Below, piece by piece: positions 55,643 to 64,000 of a DNA stretch of 64,000 bases (positions are counted from its first letter, which is position 1; each line of letters opens with the position of its first letter). A model generated the notes under the pieces. That model was not told the origin of the DNA, did not search any database, and was given only the letters and a program-made list of their open reading frames with translations. The position numbers and the translations under genes are program-made. Source of the DNA: Alcanivorax jadensis T9 (lineage in GTDB: Bacteria; Pseudomonadota; Gammaproteobacteria; Pseudomonadales; Alcanivoracaceae). The DNA lies in NCBI RefSeq assembly GCF_000756655.1, contig NZ_ARXU01000004.1, positions 186,001-250,000 of the forward strand, in the 5' to 3' direction.

Positions 55643-56407
55643 ATGGCTCGAGCAAAAAAAGCCGCCGCAAAAAAAACGGCAGCGCGTAAGCCCGCAGCAA
55701 AGAAAGCTACCGCTGCAAAAGCACCGGCTCTGCCAAAGTCCGTTACTAACGCTGAATCCAAGGTGAAACTGCAGCAGAAAGCCGTGGAGCAGGCGCAGAA
55801 AAAAGCCGAACAGACTCAGGCGAAACTGGACAAGCACCGCGCCAAGATCGATACCGAGAATGGCAAGCTGTCCAAAATGCGTGCTGATGTTGCCGCCAAA
55901 CGTGACAAAGCCAAGGCCTCTTCCACCGCCGCCGCCAAGCGCGCAGTGGATACGGCACGCGGTCGCATGAATACCGTTCGTTTGAAACTGCAGGATCTGC
56001 GTGGTGAAGCCAAGCTGATTCGTGCGGAAATCCAGGCGGCCAAGAAAGTCGCCACTCGCGAGGTGAAAAAATTCCGCACCGCCGAGCGTAACCTGAAGAC
56101 CAAGCTGCGTGAACACGAGCGCAAGCTGGCGAAAAAAGCCAAGGCCGAGCAGAAAAAAGCGGAGCAGAAAGCCAAAGCGGCTGCCAAGAAGGCCGCAGCG
56201 AAAGCCAAACGCGCCGTAAAGAAAAAAACGACCCGTAAAAAAGCGGCCACTCGCAAGGCGCCAGCCAAAAAAGCGGCAACCCGCAAGGCTCCTGCCAAGA
56301 AAACCGCAGCCAAGCGCAAGCCAGCCGCCAAAAAAGCTGCCGCTCGCAAGACGCCAGCCAAGAAAAAAGCGGCTACCAAGCGTCCAGCCGCCAAGAAGTC
56401 GTCCTGA
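55643..56407 (+). CDS. Histone H1-like Lys/Ala-rich DNA-binding protein (AlgP-like)
   Basis: 254 residues, extremely rich in Lys and Ala. Residues 1-35 and about 165-254 are KKAA/AAKK/RKAPAKK repeats of histone H1 C-terminal type, as in Pseudomonas AlgP. The middle (about 40-165) is a predicted coiled coil (VEQAQKKAEQTQAKLDKHRA and following heptads). AGGAG lies upstream. It probably compacts DNA or RNA in the nucleoid. Repeat number in such tails can vary between strains. Confidence 0.88.
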   Translation: MARAKKAAAKKTAARKPAAKKATAAKAPALPKSVTNAESKVKLQQKAVEQAQKKAEQTQAKLDKHRAKIDTENGKLSKMRADVAAKRDKAKASSTAAAKRAVDTARGRMNTVRLKLQDLRGEAKLIRAEIQAAKKVATREVKKFRTAERNLKTKLREHERKLAKKAKAEQKKAEQKAKAAAKKAAAKAKRAVKKKTTRKKAATRKAPAKKAATRKAPAKKTAAKRKPAAKKAAARKTPAKKKAATKRPAAKKSS

Positions 56408-56428
56408 TCCCACGATCCGGACTGATTT

Positions 56429-56459
56429 AAAAAAGCCCCGCAATCGCGGGGCTTTTTTT
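56429..56459 (+). terminator. Terminator of the H1-like gene
   Basis: AAAAAAGCCCCGC-AAT-GCGGGGCTTTTTTT hairpin. Confidence 0.93.
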
Positions 56460-56496
56460 ATGATGGCAAACGCAAAACCCCGCGTCTTTCCAAAAT

Positions 56497-56577
56497 GTAG
56501 GGTGCACTGAGCCTAAGGCGAACTGCACCGATCGGGCGGCTGATGGTGCAGTTCGCCATAGGCTCAGTGCACCCTAC
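56497..56577. repeat. Palindromic element GTAGGGTGCACTGAGCC, copy 3
   Basis: 81-bp inverted repeat like those at 35280 and 47214. This copy has a few arm differences (GTTCGCCATAGGCTC) and a different loop. Apart from this element and a Fur-box-like site, the 450-bp gap before bfd holds nothing clear. Confidence 0.9.
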
Positions 56578-56800
56578 GCAACCGGCGGCGGTCAGGAGCC
56601 TTGCCCTGAATCACCGCAAAACTCCCTGATTCCTGTCCCAGGCAAAGCAACGCTCACTGACTAGTTGCTCCCTCTGCGCTATATCTGTGTGCGCGTTGGT
56701 GGGACAGGGCAGGAGAGGGTGTAAGCAACAATGTGACTAGTGACTGGCTTGACCATGACGAAATGCGGTCAGGCCAATGCTTCCTTTCGTGAAAGCGGTT

Positions 56801-56819
56801 GATAATGATTCGCGTTAGG
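56801..56819. promoter_or_regulatory. Fur-box-like site upstream of bfd
   Basis: GATAATGATTCGCGTTAGG matches 13 of 19 positions of the Fur consensus GATAATGATAATCATTATC, with a perfect left half. It lies 39 nt before the bfd start. Confidence 0.72.
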
Positions 56820-56857
56820 GTTATCATGCCCACTAGAGATTGAGGGATGGCATTCTT

Positions 56858-57091
56858 ATGTACGTATGCATTTGTAAGGGCATTACTGACAACCATATAC
56901 GGGAAGCGGTCGGCAACGGCTGCGACAGCCTGCGTGATCTTCGTCGGGAACTTGGGGTTGGAAGTCAGTGTGGTAAATGTGCCCGTCATGCCCGCCAAGT
57001 GATGCGTGAAGCCCGTAGCGCCAACGAGGCCCCCTCATTCTCGCACCCTTCCTCTGACAGTGTGGTGGTCTACTGGCCGCAAACCGCATAA
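56858..57091 (+). CDS. bfd: Bacterioferritin-associated ferredoxin
   Basis: 77 residues from ATG 56858 (GAGGG about 11 nt upstream). The 2Fe-2S cysteines are CIC near the start and QCGKCARHA, the BFD-type C-x-C...C-x2-C pattern. Bfd donates electrons to bacterioferritin to release iron. The C-terminal ~20 residues are low-complexity (SANEAPSFSHPSSDSVVVYW). It precedes bfr on the same strand, and a Fur-like site lies upstream. Confidence 0.94.
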   Translation: MYVCICKGITDNHIREAVGNGCDSLRDLRRELGVGSQCGKCARHARQVMREARSANEAPSFSHPSSDSVVVYWPQTA

Positions 57092-57111
57092 CTAATCGTT
57101 CTCATTTACAT

Positions 57112-57138
57112 AAGCGCTTGTATTGCAAGCGCTTTTTT
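57112..57138 (+). terminator. Terminator between bfd and bfr
   Basis: AAGCGCTTG-TATTG-CAAGCGCTT followed by TTTT. It implies that bfr has its own promoter or is reached by read-through. Confidence 0.88.
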
Positions 57139-57216
57139 GCATTCCTGCCTTGTCTCTGTCATCTCCTTGCTTAACAATGGGGGTTAACCCAAGTTAAGCG
57201 GACGGAGACAACCCCC

Positions 57217-57696
57217 ATGAAAGGCGACGCCAAGGCGATTGAGTACCTGAACCGGGCACTCGGCAACGAACTCGTAGCCATCAACCAGTACTTCCTGCAT
57301 GCCAAAATGTACAAGGACTGGGGTCTCCAGGCGCTCTATGAGAAGGAGTACCACGAGTCCATCGACGAGATGAAACACGCGGACTGGCTGGTAGAGCGCA
57401 TCCTGTTTCTTGAAGGCATTCCCAATCTGCAGGATCTGGGCAAGCTGATGATTGGTGAAAACACCAAAGAAATGCTCGAGTGCGATCTCAAGCTGGAAAA
57501 AATGGCGGTGCCGGACCTGCGTGAAGGTATTGCCTACTGCGAATCCATCCAGGATTACATCAGCCGCAACCTGCTCAAGAACATTCTCGAATCCGAGGAA
57601 GAGCACATCGATTGGCTGGAAACCCAGCTCAGTCTGGTCAAGCTGGTCGGCATCGAAAATTACCTGCAAAAACAAATGGAAACCGCAGAAGACTGA
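57217..57696 (+). CDS. bfr: Bacterioferritin
   Basis: 159 residues. All ferroxidase residues are present at standard positions: Glu18, Tyr25, Glu51, His54, Glu94, Glu127, His130; the haem ligand Met52 is also present. GGAG lies upstream. It stores iron as a 24-mer with haem at subunit interfaces. Its likely electron donor is the Bfd protein encoded just upstream. Confidence 0.96.
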   Translation: MKGDAKAIEYLNRALGNELVAINQYFLHAKMYKDWGLQALYEKEYHESIDEMKHADWLVERILFLEGIPNLQDLGKLMIGENTKEMLECDLKLEKMAVPDLREGIAYCESIQDYISRNLLKNILESEEEHIDWLETQLSLVKLVGIENYLQKQMETAED

Positions 57697-57786
57697 TTGC
57701 TGAAGTTTTGAGCGACCGGCGCTTGACTCCCGGCGGGGCTTTGGGAATAATGCGCAGCCTCTCGGGGCGATACAGCAACGAGACAT

Positions 57787-57863
57787 GCACCGGTAGCTCA
57801 GTTGGATAGAGCAACTGGCTACGAACCAGTAGGTCGGGGGTTCGAATCCTCCCCGGTGCGCCA
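57787..57863 (+). tRNA. tRNA-Arg, anticodon ACG
   Basis: 77 nt including an encoded CCA. Acceptor GCACCGG pairs with CCGGTGC, with discriminator G. The anticodon arm is ACTGG-CTACGAA-CCAGT, anticodon ACG. The T arm carries GTTCGAATC. The A34 would be converted to inosine by TadA (gene at 34820), allowing CGU/CGC/CGA reading. Confidence 0.97.
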
Positions 57864-57870
57864 TATCCCT

Positions 57871-57903
57871 AAAAGGGCCCGCTAGTTAGCGGGCCCTTTT
57901 TCG
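57871..57903 (+). terminator. Terminator after tRNA-Arg
   Basis: AAAAGGGCCCGCT-AGTT-AGCGGGCCCTTTTT hairpin. The 280 bp that follow before oadG contain small palindromes (ATTGATCAAATCAAT at 57974; TTGTCGACAA at 58021) and presumably the oad promoter. Confidence 0.92.
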
Positions 57904-58181
57904 TTTCGGCCTGGCACAAAACAAACCGCGTCATCTTCCTTCGGTGGACGTCCGGCGCCGTCTGAGCCGCACCAATTGATCAAATCAATCACACCCCCTG
58001 TACACAGGCCTCATTGCAGGTTGTCGACAATCCCTCTACATTCCCAGAAATCGACGAGAGAGACTCGGAAATCTCCCGAATAACCCAGGGAGCCTTCCGG
58101 GGATGCCTGCTGACACGGTGGGCTGTCCCGCTTTCGCCTGCGGTAATGCAAACCGCCACCGGAACCGTAAAGGAGTGTTCC

Positions 58182-58424
58182 ATGAACACACTGATGGCCC
58201 AGGGCCTGGAGCTCATGCTGATCGGCATGGGTGTGGTCTTTTCCTTTCTGATTATTCTCGTGGCCGTAACGACGTTAATGTCGTTGCTGGTGAAACGCTT
58301 CGGGCAGGCGCCAGCCGTGAGCGCCGCGACAACGACCGCAGCACCCGCCGGAGACATGCCGTCCCCTGCGGTTATCAAGGCCATTGAAAAGGCGGTGCGT
58401 CAGCACCGGCAGTCCCAGCAATAA
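58182..58424 (+). CDS. oadG: Oxaloacetate decarboxylase gamma subunit
   Basis: 80 residues from ATG 58182 (AAAGGAG upstream; the frame extends to 58014 but has no ribosome binding site there). One membrane helix ([20 protein letters not shown]) and a Pro/Ala-rich, then polar, C-terminal tail are typical of OadG. It holds the alpha and beta subunits together. First gene of the oadGAB operon. Confidence 0.9.
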   Translation: MNTLMAQGLELMLIGMGVVFSFLIILVAVTTLMSLLVKRFGQAPAVSAATTTAAPAGDMPSPAVIKAIEKAVRQHRQSQQ

Positions 58425-58437
58425 CCGGAATTTTTCC

Positions 58438-60234
58438 ATGAGTGATCACAAGCCTCTGGGCATCACCGATGTGGTGCTGCGCGACGCCCATCAGTCCCTG
58501 TTTGCTACCCGCATGCGTCTGGACGACATGTTGCCCATTGCCGCAGAACTGGACGACATCGGTTTCTGGTCCCTGGAATCCTGGGGCGGCGCCACCTTTG
58601 ATGCCTGCATCCGTTATCTGGGCGAAGACCCCTGGGAGCGTATCCGCGAGCTGAAAAAGGCCATGCCCAACACGCCTCAGCAGATGTTGCTGCGCGGCCA
58701 GAACCTGCTCGGCTATCGGCACTACGCCGACGATGTGGTGGATGCGTTTGTGGAACGCGCTGCGGAAAGTGGCGTGGATGTGTTCCGGGTGTTCGATGCC
58801 ATGAACGACATGCGCAACATCGAGCGTGCCATCGCCGCCGTCATCAAACAGGGCAAACACGCCCAGGGCACCATCGCCTACACCGTCAGCCCGGTGCATA
58901 CCCTGGATATGTGGGTAGAGCAGGGCAAGGTGATCGAACAGATGGGCGCCCATTCCGTGGCCATCAAGGACATGGCCGGCCTGCTGCGCCCCAATGTGGC
59001 CTTTGAGCTGGTCAGCCGCCTCAAGCAGACGCTGTCTATTCCGGTTCACATGCAGTGCCACGCCACCACCGGTCTTTCCACGGCAACCGCACTGAAAGCC
59101 GCCGAGGCCGGCATTGATAATGTGGACACCGCCATCTCGTCCATGTCCATGACCTACGGCCACAGCCCCACCGAGTCCGTGGTGGCCATGCTGGAAGGCA
59201 CCGACCGGGATACCGGCCTGGATCTGAAAAAACTCAATCGCATCGCCGGCTACTTCCGTGAAGTGCGCAAGAAGTACGCCCAGTTTGAAGGCAGCCTGCG
59301 CGGTGTGGATGCGCGCATCCTGGTGGCCCAGGTGCCCGGCGGCATGCTCACCAATATGGAAAGCCAGCTGAAAGAGCAGGGCGCCACCGACCGCTTCGAC
59401 GAAGTGCTGCAGGAAATTCCCGCCGTGCGCGAAGACCTGGGCTTTATTCCTCTGGTCACGCCCACCTCCCAGATCGTCGGCACCCAGGCGGTGCTCAATG
59501 TGCTGTCCGGCGAACGCTACAAGGCGTTGAGCAAGGAAACCCGTGGCGTACTGCGCGGTGAATACGGCGCGGCGCCAGCGGCCTTCAACAGCGAATTGCA
59601 GGCCCGTGCCCTGGACGGCGACGAGCCCATCACCTGCCGCCCGGCGGACCTGATCGACGACGAAATGGACAGCCTGACCCGGGAAGTGGAAACCCTGGCT
59701 AGCGAAAAAGGCCTGACGCTGGCGGAAGGCAAGCGCCGCATTGATGATGTGCTCACCTATGCGCTGTTTACGCAAATCGGCCTGCGGTTCCTGGAGCATC
59801 GCGGCGACCCCTCCGCGTTCGAGCCGGTCCCCGACGGCAAGGCGTTGCCTGTGGTCGGCAACAGCGACGGCGTTTATACCGTGGATGTGGATGGCCGGGA
59901 GTACACCGTCAAAGTCAGTGACGGTGGCGACGTGACCGGCATCAAGGCCCTGGGCGAAAGCGCAGGGGCTGGCCAGTCCAACCCGCCGGTGGTGCACAAC
60001 CCGTCCCAGAGCACCCCGATCCCCGCGCCCCTGGCCGGCAACATCTTCAAGGTGCTGGTGAAACCTGGCGACCGGGTTACCGAAGGGCAGAAGATCATGG
60101 TGCTGGAAGCCATGAAAATGGAAACCGACGTGTCCAGCCCGGAAGCGGGCATCGTCACCGAGCTGGCAGTGAAAGAGGGCGACGCCGTCACCGTCGGCCA
60201 GACCCTGCTCAGCCTGGAGCCGGCCCATGGATAA
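58438..60234 (+). CDS. oadA: Oxaloacetate decarboxylase alpha subunit (biotin protein)
   Basis: 598 residues from ATG 58438. The carboxyltransferase barrel (about 5-300) begins [20 protein letters not shown], with metal ligands in the [20 protein letters not shown] segment. The conserved PYC/OADA domain follows. The C-terminal biotinyl domain has EAMKMETD (biotinylated Lys560). It transfers CO2 from oxaloacetate to biotin. Starts 13 nt after oadG and overlaps oadB by 8 nt. Confidence 0.94.
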   Translation: MSDHKPLGITDVVLRDAHQSLFATRMRLDDMLPIAAELDDIGFWSLESWGGATFDACIRYLGEDPWERIRELKKAMPNTPQQMLLRGQNLLGYRHYADDVVDAFVERAAESGVDVFRVFDAMNDMRNIERAIAAVIKQGKHAQGTIAYTVSPVHTLDMWVEQGKVIEQMGAHSVAIKDMAGLLRPNVAFELVSRLKQTLSIPVHMQCHATTGLSTATALKAAEAGIDNVDTAISSMSMTYGHSPTESVVAMLEGTDRDTGLDLKKLNRIAGYFREVRKKYAQFEGSLRGVDARILVAQVPGGMLTNMESQLKEQGATDRFDEVLQEIPAVREDLGFIPLVTPTSQIVGTQAVLNVLSGERYKALSKETRGVLRGEYGAAPAAFNSELQARALDGDEPITCRPADLIDDEMDSLTREVETLASEKGLTLAEGKRRIDDVLTYALFTQIGLRFLEHRGDPSAFEPVPDGKALPVVGNSDGVYTVDVDGREYTVKVSDGGDVTGIKALGESAGAGQSNPPVVHNPSQSTPIPAPLAGNIFKVLVKPGDRVTEGQKIMVLEAMKMETDVSSPEAGIVTELAVKEGDAVTVGQTLLSLEPAHG

Positions 60235-61525
60235 ACTGGAGACGCTCTGGCACAGCACCGGCCTGTTTCATCTGTCCGGTGGCCAGCTGATCATGCTGCT
60301 GGTCTGCCTCGGCCTGCTGTGGCTGGCCATCAACAAGAAATTTGAGCCGCTATTATTATTGCCCATCGGCTTCGGCGGCCTGCTGGCCAACATCCCCGTG
60401 GCCGGGCTGGCGGAATCCGCCATCAGCCAGGCCATGCACTTCGGCAGCCAGGATCTGCTCGCCAGCATGGCCCAGGTGCTCGGCATGGATGCCGATGCCG
60501 GGCGAGAAGCGCTCTATAAAGCCGCTGAAGGCGCCGGGCCCGCAGTGCAGGACCAACTCCACCACCTGGCGCAAAAAGCCAACTACGGCGATGGCATCCT
60601 CTACCTGATCTACACCGTGGGCCTGATGACCGGCATCTTCCCGCTGCTGATCTTCATGGGCGTGGGCGCCATGACCGACTTCGGCCCGCTGCTGGCCAAC
60701 CCGCGCACCCTGTTGCTGGGCGCCGCAGCCCAGTTCGGCATCTTCGCGGCCCTGCTGGGGGCCCTGGCGCTGAACTTCCTGGGCATGGAATTCTCCCTGG
60801 CGGATGCCGCGGCCATCGGCATCATCGGCGGCGCAGACGGCCCCACATCCATTTACGTGACCACCAAGCTGGCCCCGGAACTGCTCGGCGCCATTGCCGT
60901 GGCGGCCTATTCCTACATGGCCCTGGTGCCGATCATTCAGCCCCCGATCATTCGCGCCCTCACCACCGCCAAGGAACGCACCATCAAGATGGAGCAGCTG
61001 CGCCCGGTGAGCCAGACGGAGAAGATCCTCTTCCCCATCCTGCTACTGGTGCTGGTGGCGTTGGTATTGCCCGATGCGGCGCCGCTGCTGGGCATGTTCT
61101 GCCTGGGTAACCTGATGAAGGAATCCGGCGTGGTCAGCCGTCTGGTGGACACCACCAGCAATGCGCTGATCAATATCGTCACCATCATGCTCGGCCTGGC
61201 AGTGGGCGCGAAGCTCAGCGCGGAGCAGTTCCTGGTTATGGAAACCCTGGGCATCCTGGTGCTGGGCCTGGTGGCCTTCATGATCGGCACCGCCACCGGC
61301 GTGCTTATGGCCAAACTGCTCAACCGCCTCAGCCACCACCCGGTGAACCCCATCATCGGCGCCGCCGGCGTGTCCGCCGTGCCCATGGCCGCCCGCGTGG
61401 CCAACAAGGTGGGCCTGGAAGCCAACCCCCACAACTTCCTGCTCATGCACGCCATGGGCCCCAACGTGGCCGGCGTCATCGGCTCCGCCGTCGCCGCCGG
61501 CGTCCTCCTCAACTTCGCCGGCTAA
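60227..61525 (+). CDS. oadB: Oxaloacetate decarboxylase beta subunit, Na+ pump
   Basis: 432 residues, about nine to eleven helices. [20 protein letters not shown] contains the key Asp of the Na+ pathway, and [20 protein letters not shown] is a characteristic C-terminal motif. It decarboxylates carboxybiotin and exports Na+. The ATG overlaps the end of oadA. A GC-rich hairpin (61530-61548) follows but lacks a T-run. Confidence 0.94.
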   Translation: MDKLETLWHSTGLFHLSGGQLIMLLVCLGLLWLAINKKFEPLLLLPIGFGGLLANIPVAGLAESAISQAMHFGSQDLLASMAQVLGMDADAGREALYKAAEGAGPAVQDQLHHLAQKANYGDGILYLIYTVGLMTGIFPLLIFMGVGAMTDFGPLLANPRTLLLGAAAQFGIFAALLGALALNFLGMEFSLADAAAIGIIGGADGPTSIYVTTKLAPELLGAIAVAAYSYMALVPIIQPPIIRALTTAKERTIKMEQLRPVSQTEKILFPILLLVLVALVLPDAAPLLGMFCLGNLMKESGVVSRLVDTTSNALINIVTIMLGLAVGAKLSAEQFLVMETLGILVLGLVAFMIGTATGVLMAKLLNRLSHHPVNPIIGAAGVSAVPMAARVANKVGLEANPHNFLLMHAMGPNVAGVIGSAVAAGVLLNFAG

Positions 61526-61548
61526 CCCGCGCGGCCCCAGGCCGCGCC

Positions 61549-61615
61549 GCTACGAGCTACGAGCTACGAGCTACGAGCTACGAGCTACAAGCTACGAGCT
61601 ACGAGCTACGAGCTA
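61549..61615. repeat. Heptamer tandem repeat (GCTACGA)n
   Basis: About 9.6 copies of GCTACGA, one of them GCTACAA, directly after the oadB hairpin. A two-copy relative (GCTACAA)2 is at 9866. Copy number is likely to vary between strains. Confidence 0.93.
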
Positions 61616-61876
61616 CGCTCGATTGGATTGGAAAGGTCTGGCAAGTTCCTTGGGCCTCGTCATTTCTTACGAAGCCGCTGTAGGAGTACCTCTGGAGGTG
61701 CGAACCTTGCGCAGCAAGGAAATCGACCGGAGGGCGATCAGGCATAGCCGATTTTTCCGCTTCCTTCTGAGCAATTCGCACCTCAAGAGGCGACCAACGG
61801 CCCGCTGATCTACAGCCACCGGGAACCCCAACGCCTATAGTACGTCGAACAGCCAAACCCCCACGGAGCGACACCC
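61616..61876. repeat. Gap with CTGTAGGAGT/AACCTTGCG-type inverted repeat
   Basis: No gene. GCTGTAGGAGTACCTCTGGA (from 61675) and the inverted arm TTCGCACCTCAAGAGG (to about 61792) are a member of the palindromic family at 9946, 20513 and 30660. Confidence 0.65.
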
Positions 61877-62875
61877 TTGCCACCCGCCATTCAAACCCTG
61901 ACCGACAAGCTCTACCAGATCCGCCATCTGTGGGCGGTGATCAGCTTTGCACTGGGCCTTTCCAGTTACTTCTTGGTGGAACGCCAGCCCTGGCTGGCGG
62001 CAGTGCTCACCGGCTTTCTGGTACTGAGCTGGCTGCTCCTGCTCACCGAAGGGCTCTGGCAACGGCGCCTGGCCGGCACCGCCATGGAGGGCATGTCCCA
62101 GGGCCTGTTGAAGTTGCTTCTACAGGCCGTCCACCAGGAAGCCTTCTTCTTCAGCCTGCCGTTCGTGCTGCTGCAATGGTCCGGCGGCGCCGAATACATC
62201 TTCTTCACCACCCTGGTGATCAGCGCGGCCCTGGTTAGCATCATCGACCCGCTGTACTTCTGGCTGGCCCGGCACCGGGCGCTGTACTTCGGCTTTCACG
62301 CCTGGGCGTTATTCGTGGCCTTGCTGGTGCTGCTGCCGCTGATCTTCCACTGGAGCACCGATGCCGCACTCACCTGGGCCGGCTGGCTTACCGCCCTGTT
62401 TGCGCTGCCCAGCTTCTGGCGTTTCGGCGGGCCGCGAAAATGGTTTCGCTGGCTGGGTTTATTGGCAGTGTCCTGCGTGATCGCCTTCGCCCCACGCTGG
62501 CTGGCACCGCTGGTGCCGCCATTGACTCTGTCCCTGGAAGAGCGGGCCATGGCGCTGTCATTCAACCGTGAACAGCGCCAGCCCTTGGTTACCGGCAAGG
62601 TATTCGATGAAGCCGAAGTAGCGGCAGGGCTCTACGCCTACACCGCCATCAAGGCACCGCTTGGGCTGGGGCAGGAAGTCTTCCACTACTGGTTCCGCAA
62701 CGGCGAGCAAGTGGACCGGATTCCCCTGACAGTCTACGGCGGTCGCGAATCCGGTTTCCGCACCTGGTCCCACAAAAGCCATATCCCGCAACCCGCCGCC
62801 GGTCATTGGCGAGTGGAAGTGCGCACCAAAGACCGCCAGATCATCGGCGTCATGCGCTTCACCATCACGCCCTGA
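61877..62875 (+). CDS. DUF5924/DUF2914 membrane protein
   Basis: 332 residues from a TTG start at 61877 (GGAG about 8 nt upstream). The N-terminal ~210 residues have six to seven membrane helices (LWAVISFALGLSSYFLVERQ; AVLTGFLVLSWLLLLTEGLW; YIFFTTLVISAALVSIIDPL; YFGFHAWALFVALLVLLPLI). The C-terminal ~110 residues form a DUF2914-like extracytoplasmic domain (VFHYWFRNGEQVDRIPLTVY, GHWRVEVRTKDRQIIGVMRF). Function unknown. Confidence 0.82.
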   Translation: MPPAIQTLTDKLYQIRHLWAVISFALGLSSYFLVERQPWLAAVLTGFLVLSWLLLLTEGLWQRRLAGTAMEGMSQGLLKLLLQAVHQEAFFFSLPFVLLQWSGGAEYIFFTTLVISAALVSIIDPLYFWLARHRALYFGFHAWALFVALLVLLPLIFHWSTDAALTWAGWLTALFALPSFWRFGGPRKWFRWLGLLAVSCVIAFAPRWLAPLVPPLTLSLEERAMALSFNREQRQPLVTGKVFDEAEVAAGLYAYTAIKAPLGLGQEVFHYWFRNGEQVDRIPLTVYGGRESGFRTWSHKSHIPQPAAGHWRVEVRTKDRQIIGVMRFTITP

Positions 62876-63346
62876 GTCCTGCGGTTCCCCTGCGGCCCCT
62901 TACCCCCAAGCCCTTCAACGCCTCAACCCCCCAGCCCTCGTTGGAGCCTTGCTCGCAAGGCGAAGGGGCTGACGTCACTGCCGTGCTTCCGAAACCCTCT
63001 GCGTCTTCGCAAGCCAGACTCCGTGGTTTATTCAGACCCTCTTAGGTCGCACCCCTCCAAACGGTTATCCCGAATATGCCGTGCTCAACAGAACCAGCCA
63101 TATCTTTGTAGGATATGGCTTACAGAAAATGCTAAACGGTTGATATAGAGTGGTTTTCGGAACGGTGTGATATCGGGGGAAGTCAGGAAATAGGTCGCGT
63201 GTTCGCGTTTTGTCAGACGAGAAGGTGCTTTCTTACTGTAAGGAACCTGGCGGCCTTGCGAGTTTCTCCCGAAATTCATAAAAGAATTATGTCGAATCGT
63301 TCGGCTTAATACGCTGCTATGTTTCTCTAAAGGATCAGATACTGCG
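62876..63346. other. Gap with REP-like copy and a perfect hairpin
   Basis: No gene in 470 bases. A TTGGAGCCTTGCTCGCAAGG copy (62941) and a degraded inverted partner (TCTTCGCAAGCCAGACTCC, near 63004-63022) repeat the REPIN pattern of 8522-8728. A perfect 9-bp hairpin AGCCATATC/GATATGGCT lies at 63096-63120. GC content falls noticeably after about 63090, marking the change to the accessory-looking right end. Confidence 0.7.
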
Positions 63347-63820
63347 ATGGAATTAACGTTGTTACAAGTTATTGATACAGCGGTTAAAATCGGCCTTGGA
63401 GCTTTGATTTCAGGGGGAGCTGCCTTTCTTACGCTGATAAAAAGCCAGCAACATGAAGATCGAAAGGAAGCGAAGGCGAATTTTTATAGGCTGCAGGAAG
63501 AGAAGAAAACAAAATACGTAGACCTGTTGGCCAAGTCACAAGAGCTGATTCAGCAGCATCTTTATAGTAGTTGTGCTCCGGACTCTGAGTCCTACCGCGA
63601 CTATCTCCGTACATTTAATGAGGTCCAGATAATTTCCAGTGACCCCATACGAGTGGCAGCATTCAATATGGTTTCTGACGTTCAGGTATTCATTTTCCTG
63701 AACAAAAACAATCAGGAACTAGCGTTGGTTGACGGAATGGTTGCGTCTGCCAGGAAAAAAGTATCTGTTTTCCAAAAGGTAGCCCAGGAAGAGGTGACCA
63801 AACCCTACGAAAGAGCATAA
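63347..63820 (+). CDS. Unknown protein, one membrane helix plus charged helical domain; probable gene cassette
   Basis: 157 residues. An N-terminal helix (VIDTAVKIGLGALISGGAAF) is followed by a charged coiled-coil-like stretch (KSQQHEDRKEAKANFYRLQE) and a mixed soluble domain. I recognise no family. Base composition is clearly AT-richer than the upstream genes. Its TAA stop falls inside the candidate attC site that begins at 63815, the usual layout of integron cassette genes. The start codon context is weak (GGATCAG some distance upstream). Confidence 0.72.
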   Translation: MELTLLQVIDTAVKIGLGALISGGAAFLTLIKSQQHEDRKEAKANFYRLQEEKKTKYVDLLAKSQELIQQHLYSSCAPDSESYRDYLRTFNEVQIISSDPIRVAAFNMVSDVQVFIFLNKNNQELALVDGMVASARKKVSVFQKVAQEEVTKPYERA

Positions 63821-63898
63821 CAATGCCAGGCACGGCGACGCCTTTTTCGTTGCGGCTTCGCCTCCACTACAAAGCCGCGCATGCTGGCGGCGCTAAAC
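63815..63898 (+). mobile_element. Candidate integron attC recombination site (slightly degenerate)
   Basis: About 84 bp. It opens with R''-like GCATAAC (63815-63821), overlapping the stop codon, and L''-like TGCCAGGCA. It closes with L'-like TGCTGGCG and GCTAAAC (63892-63898) where GTTRRRY is expected. L'' pairs with L' except for one extra G, the extrahelical base typical of attC. An inner stem GCGGCTT/AAGCCGC lies between. The R' core has C instead of T at its second base, so the site may be weak or another element. Confidence 0.5.
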
Positions 63899-63906
63899 GA
63901 GAAATA

Positions 63907-64000
63907 ATGGACCACACTAAATTCCAAGCATTGGTAAAAGAGCTTTACTCCACGGTTTCAAGTTTGGAGGAAATGTTCCCTGGCCGCCACTTCACTCCTG
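63907..64000 (+). CDS. DUF6998-like protein, N-terminal fragment (cut by window edge)
   Basis: ATG 63907 opens a frame to the right edge: MDHTKFQALVKELYSTVSSL, then EEMFPGRHFTP. The FPGRHFTP segment resembles the start of the DUF6998 group as I remember it (FPGRHFTPDGHxVGSIGE). It starts 9 nt after the candidate attC site, as expected for the next cassette gene. The rest is outside the window, so the family call is tentative. Confidence 0.6.
   Translation, partial: MDHTKFQALVKELYSTVSSLEEMFPGRHFTP

Noticed and set aside
58014-58181. N-terminal extension of oadG
   Set aside because: A clear AAAGGAG site precedes ATG 58182, and the extra 56 residues do not look like OadG.
58375-60258. 627-residue minus-strand open frame
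   Set aside because: Antisense shadow of oadA, which carries the biotin motif and barrel motifs.
61549-61615. Possible CRISPR array
   Set aside because: The units are 7-bp tandem copies without spacers, and no cas genes are in the window.
63096-63120. Terminator for the DUF5924 gene
   Set aside because: The hairpin is perfect but has no T-run and lies over 200 nt from the stop codon.

Overview
The window looks like chromosomal DNA from a moderately GC-rich gammaproteobacterium. The lipid-centred gene set suggests a relative of Alcanivorax (Oceanospirillales/Pseudomonadales): a DesT-type repressor with a DesCB-type desaturase pair, fabAB, fadI, fadH, several acyl-CoA/hydroxylase genes, and PA2778/PA2779-type proteins. 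The genus is inferred from gene content and protein character only; no rRNA or other marker gene is present. Almost all of the window is ordinary, densely packed chromosome. Only the last ~1 kb, and small repeat-filled gaps, look accessory.

Layout. 1-2.3 kb: start of a MscK-type mechanosensitive channel and the PA2778/PA2779 pair. 2.4-9.8 kb: a selenium cluster on the minus strand, made of mnmH, a PhnDCE-like ABC transporter (probably for a selenium compound), a PhzF-family protein, and selD fused to an NADH-dehydrogenase-like flavoprotein. 10.3-20.3 kb: lipid genes (MaoC hydratase, DesT-like repressor with two candidate operators, DesC-like reductase, DesB-like desaturase, AraC regulator), an antiporter, FxsA, and a LysR regulator divergent from a fatty acid hydroxylase. 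20.9-32.9 kb: a long FabG-type reductase divergent from FadI, a PepSY/PepSY/response regulator/histidine kinase operon preceded by three evenly spaced direct repeats, an alpha/beta hydrolase, TetR divergent from fadH, and an Old-Yellow-Enzyme divergent from an ArsR regulator around a perfect palindrome.

33-49 kb: TM2 protein, purT, tadA, an OprF-like OmpA protein, a degenerate GGDEF protein, a small envelope/lipid-modification cluster (CHI-like, NTF2-like, DUF2878, DUF1295, CFA-synthase-like), a histidine kinase and response regulator flanking a GAF plus degenerate-GGDEF protein, a GlxA-type regulator divergent from a large acyl-CoA dehydrogenase, and fabA-fabB. 49.5-61.5 kb: ccmFGHI, adk, a 1.1-kb gene-free stretch, a histone H1-like protein, bfd-bfr behind a Fur-box-like site, tRNA-Arg(ACG), and oadGAB. 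61.5-64 kb: repeats, a DUF5924/DUF2914 protein, then an unknown gene whose stop codon lies inside a candidate integron attC site, and the start of a DUF6998-like gene.

How the genes work together. Unsaturated fatty acid supply is represented twice: anaerobic-type synthesis (fabA-fabB) and aerobic desaturation (desCB under a DesT-like repressor), with fadH/fadI and acyl-CoA dehydrogenase for degradation. SelD makes selenophosphate, MnmH uses it on tRNA, and the ABC transporter between them may import the selenium source. TadA in this window would convert the tRNA-Arg(ACG) in this window to the inosine form. Three interspersed palindromic repeat families and one heptamer tandem repeat fill most of the longer gaps.
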